Shown here one piece after another: positions 59,883-64,000 of a stretch of 64,000 nt of DNA. The notes beneath the pieces were generated by a model, which did not search any database, was not told the DNA's origin, and saw nothing but the letters and a program-made list of their open reading frames with translations. Each line of letters begins with the position of its first letter. Position 1 is the first letter of the stretch. Source of the DNA: Acidobacteriota bacterium (GTDB lineage Bacteria > Acidobacteriota > Terriglobia > Acidiferrales > UBA7541). Position numbers and translations under genes: made by a program. The stretch spans positions 45,039 to 109,038 of the forward strand of contig JABCZG010000016.1 in NCBI GenBank assembly GCA_013289835.1, given 5' to 3'.

Positions 59883-61157
59883 TCATCGGGCGTGAACCTG
59901 AGCCCGGTTTTTCCAATAGTGGCGGAGCTGGCCGACTAGATAGAGAGAGCCGGTGATGAAGATGGCGTCATCGGGGGCGGCTTTCGACAAGGCGTAGTCG
60001 AGGGCCCGTTCGGCTTCGGGGATCACGGAGAAGCGGGCGGCGTGGTGGCCAGTGATTTCGGCGAGTTGCGCGGGGGAGACGGCGCGCGGGGTACGCGGCG
60101 CGGTGAGGATGACTTCTTCGGCGCGGGGGAAGAGGAGGCCGGCGACTTCGTCCACGGCTTTGTCGCGAAGGGCGGCGAAGAGGAGCCAGATTTTGCGGCC
60201 GGCGAAATTTTGTTCGAGAAATGCGGCGAGTTCGAATGCGGCGGAGGGATTGTGTGCGCCGTCGAGGTAGACGTCGGGATGGGATTGCAATTTTTCGAGA
60301 CGGCCGGGCCAGATGGTGTTTGCGATGCCTTCGGCGATGGCGTCGGCGGGGATTCGGTAGCCGCGCGTTTGGAGGACGCGCGCGGCGGCGACGGCGTTTT
60401 GCGCGTTTTGCAATTGGAAGCGGCCGGGAAGGCTGGGTTTTATCTCGAGGGAGTGATCGGGGCCGGCTTCGATGACGGGGCAGCTAAGTTCCTGGGCGCG
60501 CGCGAGAATTACTTCGCGGGCTTCGGGGCGTTGCTCGGCGAGGACGAGGGGGACTTCGTGCTTCAGGATTCCGGCTTTCTCGCGGGCGATTTCGCGCAGG
60601 GAGTGGCCGAGGAAATTTTCGTGATCGAAATCGATGCGGGTAATGATGGTGACGACGGGGGAAAGAATATTGGTGGCGTCGAGGCGGCCGCCGAGGCCTA
60701 CTTCGAAGACGGCGAAATCGACGCGTTCGCGAGCGAAATATTCGAAGGCCATGGCGGTGACGCATTCGAAATAGGTGGGATGCGCGCGGAGTTTTCCTGC
60801 GGCGAGAAGTTCTTCGATGACGTTGCGGATGCGCGTGAAGGTTTCCGCGAAGGCTTCGTCGGTGATTTCGACGCCGTTGACGCGGATGCGTTCGTTGATT
60901 TTTTCGAGATGCGGGGAAGTATTCAGGCCCGTGCGAAAGCCGGCGCGGCGAAGGACGGATTCAAGGAACGCGGCGGTGGAACCTTTGCCATTGGTGCCAG
61001 CGATGTGGCCGCTCGGATACGCGCGATCGGGGCGGCCGAGGCGTTCGGCGAGGATGAAAATATTTTCGAGATCGAATTTTGCCGCGGCGGCTTGCGTAGG
61101 CGCGGCTAATTCGCGGCCGAGAGAAAGGAGGTAGCGGACCGAGGCGTCGTAGTTCAT
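59883..61157 (-). CDS. folC: FolC, folylpolyglutamate synthase / dihydrofolate synthase
   Basis: 424 aa, a Mur-ligase-type fold. The P-loop is [18 protein letters not shown], followed by [29 protein letters not shown] and [25 protein letters not shown]. The C-terminal ligase domain has [10 protein letters not shown]. It adds glutamate to dihydropteroate or folates in the cytoplasm. It follows accD on the same strand, the accD-folC order known from many bacteria. Confidence 0.94.
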   Translation of the reverse strand: MNYDASVRYLLSLGRELAAPTQAAAAKFDLENIFILAERLGRPDRAYPSGHIAGTNGKGSTAAFLESVLRRAGFRTGLNTSPHLEKINERIRVNGVEITDEAFAETFTRIRNVIEELLAAGKLRAHPTYFECVTAMAFEYFARERVDFAVFEVGLGGRLDATNILSPVVTIITRIDFDHENFLGHSLREIAREKAGILKHEVPLVLAEQRPEAREVILARAQELSCPVIEAGPDHSLEIKPSLPGRFQLQNAQNAVAAARVLQTRGYRIPADAIAEGIANTIWPGRLEKLQSHPDVYLDGAHNPSAAFELAAFLEQNFAGRKIWLLFAALRDKAVDEVAGLLFPRAEEVILTAPRTPRAVSPAQLAEITGHHAARFSVIPEAERALDYALSKAAPDDAIFITGSLYLVGQLRHYWKNRAQVHAR

Positions 61158-61192
61158 CGAAGAGATCCCGCCCGGAGGAGGACAGCAAGAGC

Positions 61193-61214
61193 GGCCCGCC
61201 TCAGAAGGCAGGCC
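61193..61214. repeat. imperfect hairpin between accD and folC
   Basis: GGCCCGCCT (61193-61201) pairs with AGGCAGGCC (61206-61214) around loop CAGA with one C-A mismatch. It has no T tract. It is perhaps another intergenic palindromic element like the one at 59828. Confidence 0.35.
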
Positions 61215-61269
61215 CTACGCAGCCCGGGAGAATCGAGAATTGCTGGCGCGTTCATAGCTTTCTGCGGGC

Positions 61270-62118
61270 TCAGGTGAGGAGAAGATCGAGGGAGTTGCTG
61301 ATGAAAGCTTTGAGGTCTTTGCGGTGGACGATGGCATCGAGGAAGCCGTGTTCGAGGAGAAATTCGGAGCGCTGAAATCCTTCGGGGAGCTTCACGCGGA
61401 TGGTTTGCTCGATGACGCGCGGGCCGGCGAAGCCGATGAGCGCGCCGGGCTCGCCGATATTGAGATCGCCGAGCATGGCGAAGCTGGCGGTGACGCCGCC
61501 GGTGGTGGGATCGGTGAGAACAGAGATGTACGGTAGTTTTTCGTCGTCGAGCTTGGCGAGGGCGGCGGAAACTTTAGCGAGCTGCATAAGACTGACGGCG
61601 CCTTCCATCATGCGGGCGCCCGCGGAGCAGGAGATGGCGATGAACGGCTGGCGAGTCTCGATGGCGAGCTCGATGCCGCGCGTGACCTTTTCGCCGACCA
61701 CCGCTCCCATCGAGCCGGCAATGAAGCCAAATTCCATGGAGCAGATCACCACGGGGCGGCCGTTGAGCTGGCCCTCGGCGGTGATGACCGCGTCGTTCAT
61801 GCCGAGTTTTTTCTTGGCTTCCTTGAGGCGCGTGGCGTAGGGCTTGGTGTCCACGAACTTGAGCGGGTCGGTGGAGGTCATGCCGGCGTCGTGCTCGGTC
61901 CAGCGGCCGTCGAGGAGCATTTCCAGGCGCTGCTTGGCGTTCATTTTGAAATGGAACTGGCATTTGGGGCAGACGAAAAGGTTCTCTTCGAGGTCCTTGC
62001 GGAAGACGATGGTGTTGCAGGACTCGCACTTGACCCACAGGCCTTCGGTGCGCACGCGGCGCTCCTCGGGCGGGGTAGCTTGCTCGATCGGTTTTTTTTC
62101 GCGCTTGAACCAGGCCAT
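61270..62118 (-). CDS. accD: AccD, acetyl-CoA carboxylase carboxyltransferase beta subunit
   Basis: 282 aa. The N-terminal zinc ribbon has Cys31, Cys34, Cys50 and Cys53 (KCESCNTIVF, VCPKCQFHF). A crotonase-fold domain follows (MEFGFIAGSMGAVVGEKVTRG, SCSAGARMMEGAVSLMQLAK, LTDPTTGGVTASFAMLGD, GFAGPRVIEQTIRVKLPEGFQRSEFLLEHG). With AccA (not in the window) it transfers CO2 from biotin to acetyl-CoA for fatty-acid synthesis. It is distinct from the PccB-like subunit at 38651. Confidence 0.96.
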   Translation of the reverse strand: MAWFKREKKPIEQATPPEERRVRTEGLWVKCESCNTIVFRKDLEENLFVCPKCQFHFKMNAKQRLEMLLDGRWTEHDAGMTSTDPLKFVDTKPYATRLKEAKKKLGMNDAVITAEGQLNGRPVVICSMEFGFIAGSMGAVVGEKVTRGIELAIETRQPFIAISCSAGARMMEGAVSLMQLAKVSAALAKLDDEKLPYISVLTDPTTGGVTASFAMLGDLNIGEPGALIGFAGPRVIEQTIRVKLPEGFQRSEFLLEHGFLDAIVHRKDLKAFISNSLDLLLT

Positions 62119-62129
62119 GGAAGAAAGTT

Positions 62130-62157
62130 GTCAGTTCTCAGTTATTAGTTTTCAGTT
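62130..62157. repeat. short near-tandem TCAGTT repeat
   Basis: TCAGTT occurs at 62131-62136, 62138-62143 and 62152-62157, with a degenerate ATTAGTT between, in the accD-adenosyltransferase gap. Such low-complexity runs are common between genes; no function is suggested. Confidence 0.4.
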
Positions 62158-62244
62158 GAAAGACAAAGACATTTGATTGCCGGGCTTGCTTCTTCGAATC
62201 TTGCCACCATGCAACCTTGACCGCCACTCGCGATGTTGGGGCCA

Positions 62245-62781
62245 CTAATAGTCGATCCCCCGTTGAGCCAGTATACCCTTGGTGTAGGGGTGTTTCACCT
62301 CGCGCATCTCGGTGACGAGGTCGGCGAGCTCGACGAGCTTGGGATGGGCGTTGCGGCCGGTGCAGATGACGTGGACGCGCTCGGGGCGGTTTTTGAGGGC
62401 CTCGACCACTTCGTCGGCGTCGAGCATCTTGTAGCTGATGGTGTAGTTGATCTCGTCGAGGACGACGAGGTCGTATTTTCCGCCGTAGATGGCGTCGCGG
62501 CCGGCTTGCCAGCATTCCTGAGCCAGCTTGATGTCTTCGGGATCGGTTTCGGCGGCGCCGATTTTGACGAAGCCGCGGCCCATGGGGCGGATTTCAAATT
62601 TGTCGTCGCCGAGCATTTTGGCGGCGTCGAGTTCGCCGTAATGCCAAGAGCCCTTGATGAATTGAACCATCAGCACGCGCAAGCCCTGGCCGACCGCGCG
62701 AAATGCCGTGCCCAGGGCGCAGGTGGTCTTGCCCTTGCCCGGGCCGGTGTAAACGATGAGCAGTCCTTTTTCTTCGGGCAT
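62245..62781 (-). CDS. cobO: cob(I)yrinic acid a,c-diamide adenosyltransferase (CobO/BtuR type)
   Basis: 178 aa. The P-loop GPGKGKTT is at 13-20. Family motifs are VLMVQFIKGSWHYGE, YDLVVLDEINYTISYKML and VICTGRNAHPKLVELADLVTEM. It adenosylates reduced corrinoids to form coenzyme B12. No other cobalamin gene is present here, and no cobalamin riboswitch core was found upstream, so it may serve salvage. It precedes accD on the same strand. Confidence 0.93.
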   Translation of the reverse strand: MPEEKGLLIVYTGPGKGKTTCALGTAFRAVGQGLRVLMVQFIKGSWHYGELDAAKMLGDDKFEIRPMGRGFVKIGAAETDPEDIKLAQECWQAGRDAIYGGKYDLVVLDEINYTISYKMLDADEVVEALKNRPERVHVICTGRNAHPKLVELADLVTEMREVKHPYTKGILAQRGIDY

Positions 62782-62988
62782 TGTGATTGGCCGCTGTGAA
62801 AAATTACGAGGCGCAGCGAAAACAATAGAGTTTGAGGAGTCGTCTGTAAAAGGTCAAGTTTGTGTGCTAGACGGTAGTGAATCAGTTTCCGGTTAGGCGA
62901 CTTATCAGCCATCTTCGATAGTCCAGTTTCCTTCGTGTATAGTTCACTGGGTTGAGCTGATCCACGCAAAGCATGGCAGCGAACTTAC

Positions 62989-63843
62989 ATGACTTCAAAC
63001 AAGAGAGACTTCGAAACCGCAAGAACACGAAAGTTCAGGGAAAGCCAGTTGTGCGCAGAGGATGAACGCACGATCGGGCATATCGAGGAATTTGGCTGTT
63101 CTGTCGTAAGCGTGAAGCGGACGAACTACGGCCTGGGATGGTCATACACCATCGGCATTTTCGACACTTGCGCCAAACCCGAACTTATTACCGTCGGGCT
63201 GCTTCCAGAAACCGCACACTTCGCCTTGAACGAAGCCGCGAAATTGATCCGCGCCGGTGCTGATCTCACAATCGGGCGACACCGTGACCTCGTGGGTAAA
63301 GTCGAATGCGAGTTCCGTCCTGTTGATCCAAAGTGGATAACACAGCTGATGGGCTGGGCGAGTTGGTACTACGATGGCGCTGACTTCCCTGTGCTTCAAG
63401 CTGTGTATCCCGACCTCGAGAATCGTTTCCCGGAGGACCGAGAGTTTGACAAAGGGTTTGAGCAGCCGTTGATGCAGCCCGCTGCTCCCATGACCAGAGT
63501 CGAAAGCGATTTTTGGGCCTCAACCGATCCGAAAAGCAGTCTTTTCAACTGGAAATTCTCAGATCCTCCGCACACGGGAGTCTATCTCTCCCAAGCGGTT
63601 CACAACGGGACCGAGCCAATCACATACGTCTCACGCGATGCTGAAGATGGGGCGTGGCAGTTTCTTGGTAACAGCATGGCAGACGGAGGTGGCCCCGTGC
63701 TCTCCTGTTTTCACCATCCGGTCGACTCCGACCCTGGCCTGGCTGAATTAGCCGACCTGCAGCTTGGCTGGTACGCCAAACGCTCCAAGGTTGGAGAGCC
63801 GTGGGTTCGAAAAAAGTACGGGTCAAACGATGAGTCTGAATAG
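62989..63843 (+). CDS. DUF4262-domain protein
   Basis: 284 aa. The N-terminal half (about 25-130) matches the DUF4262 pattern: DERTIGHIEEFGCSVVSV, GWSYTIGIFDTCAKPELITVGL and the later DLVGKVECEFRPVDP, W-rich segment. The C-terminal half (about 170-270) has a second fold like DUF2185 or related small domains (GTEPITYVSRDAEDGAWQFLGNS). The function of both is unknown. The gene stands alone and is followed by what looks like an IS30-type element. Confidence 0.75.
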   Translation: MTSNKRDFETARTRKFRESQLCAEDERTIGHIEEFGCSVVSVKRTNYGLGWSYTIGIFDTCAKPELITVGLLPETAHFALNEAAKLIRAGADLTIGRHRDLVGKVECEFRPVDPKWITQLMGWASWYYDGADFPVLQAVYPDLENRFPEDREFDKGFEQPLMQPAAPMTRVESDFWASTDPKSSLFNWKFSDPPHTGVYLSQAVHNGTEPITYVSRDAEDGAWQFLGNSMADGGGPVLSCFHHPVDSDPGLAELADLQLGWYAKRSKVGEPWVRKKYGSNDESE

Positions 63844-63884
63844 ACGACCACCGCGACAGCAGCAGCGGCACAAGCCTGATTAAC

Positions 63885-63914
63885 GCGGTGCATTCGACAA
63901 GTCGATGCAACACC
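63885..63914. mobile_element. possible left terminal repeat of an IS30-like element
   Basis: A 30-base segment whose reverse complement begins GGTGTTGCATCGACTTGT resembles terminal repeats I associate with IS30-family elements. It also contains an internal hairpin (GTGCATTCGAC/GTCGATGCA). It lies 38 bases before an open frame that begins like an IS30 transposase. The right end lies outside the window, so the pair cannot be confirmed. Confidence 0.35.
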
Positions 63915-63951
63915 ATCTGATGTAAGTCTGCTGTGTAAAGGTGGTGTTGGC

Positions 63952-64000
63952 ATGAGACCAGGACAACGATTTGGGCTTTCTGCGATCGATAAGCGTGACG
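63952..64000 (+). CDS. start of a probable IS30-family transposase (cut by the window edge)
   Basis: Sixteen codons are visible (MRPGQRFGLSAIDKRD) from ATG 63952, open to the edge. The peptide resembles N-termini of IS30-type transposases, in which such a segment precedes a helix-turn-helix. With so few residues this is a pattern match only. Confidence 0.4.
   Translation, partial: MRPGQRFGLSAIDKRD

Noticed and set aside
62782..62988. Cobalamin riboswitch upstream of the corrinoid adenosyltransferase gene
   Set aside because: The conserved B12-box-like core was not found in the 207 bases upstream on either strand.
1..64000. CRISPR array, rRNA genes, prophage or integrative element
   Set aside because: No regularly spaced repeats, no rRNA sequence, no integrase or phage structural genes were recognised; the tRNA-Ala has no integrase nearby.

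Overview
The window looks like a chromosomal stretch of an Acidobacteriota-type, diderm, fairly GC-rich heterotroph. This is an inference from gene content: an Oar-like TonB-dependent receptor with a carboxypeptidase-regulatory N-terminus followed by a TPR protein, two CRTAC1 (VCBS/FG-GAP plus ASPIC/UnbV) secreted proteins, an orphan ADOP-type MacB/FtsX permease, lipoproteins with clear lipoboxes, and minor pilins. No rRNA, plasmid or prophage structure is visible.

Layout. 1-3.2 kb: the tail of an unknown gene, tRNA-Ala(UGC), a hotdog thioesterase, a TetR regulator and a DHA2 drug exporter, tied together by three related 16-bp palindromes. 3.2-12.8 kb: a secreted six-hairpin glycosidase, two CRTAC1 paralogues facing each other across a repeat-rich gap and a HigBA-like toxin-antitoxin pair, and a secreted TPR protein. 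12.9-21.4 kb: a membrane-anchored DNA-binding protein divergent from an Oar-like receptor, then a TPR protein and a secreted GH13 alpha-glucosidase. 21.4-28.2 kb: a seven-gene minus-strand operon for non-phosphorylating L-fucose (possibly L-rhamnose) breakdown: dehydrogenase, lactonase, a UxaA-family dehydratase, a second dehydrogenase, an FAH-family hydrolase, an MFS permease and a mutarotase.

28.3-35.4 kb: a periplasmic rhodanese, a patatin phospholipase, ACT-domain, aldo/keto reductase, PilZ and HEAT proteins, ribosomal protein L28 and a PpiC/SurA-like lipoprotein. 35.5-43.7 kb: a three-subunit acyl-CoA carboxylase with a YdjC-type deacetylase between its subunits, small membrane proteins, a second FAH enzyme and an FN3 lipoprotein. 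43.7-54.4 kb: hslVU, a secreted TPR-like protein, four minor pilin genes, a GMC oxidoreductase, a secreted protein and an SDR. 54.6-62.8 kb: a glutamine amidotransferase, the ADOP permease, purEK, folC, accD and a corrinoid adenosyltransferase. 63-64 kb: a DUF4262 protein and probably the left end of an IS30-like element cut by the window edge.

The most coherent functional block is 12.9-28.2 kb: glycan sensing and import, oligosaccharide hydrolysis and deoxyhexose oxidation lie side by side. The most useful sequence-level results are a non-canonical CTG start that completes one fucose-pathway dehydrogenase, the three-operator TetR regulon, a shared palindromic -10 element between the fucose operon and the rhodanese gene, and a strong-looking promoter (7991-8019) that leads into no coding gene.
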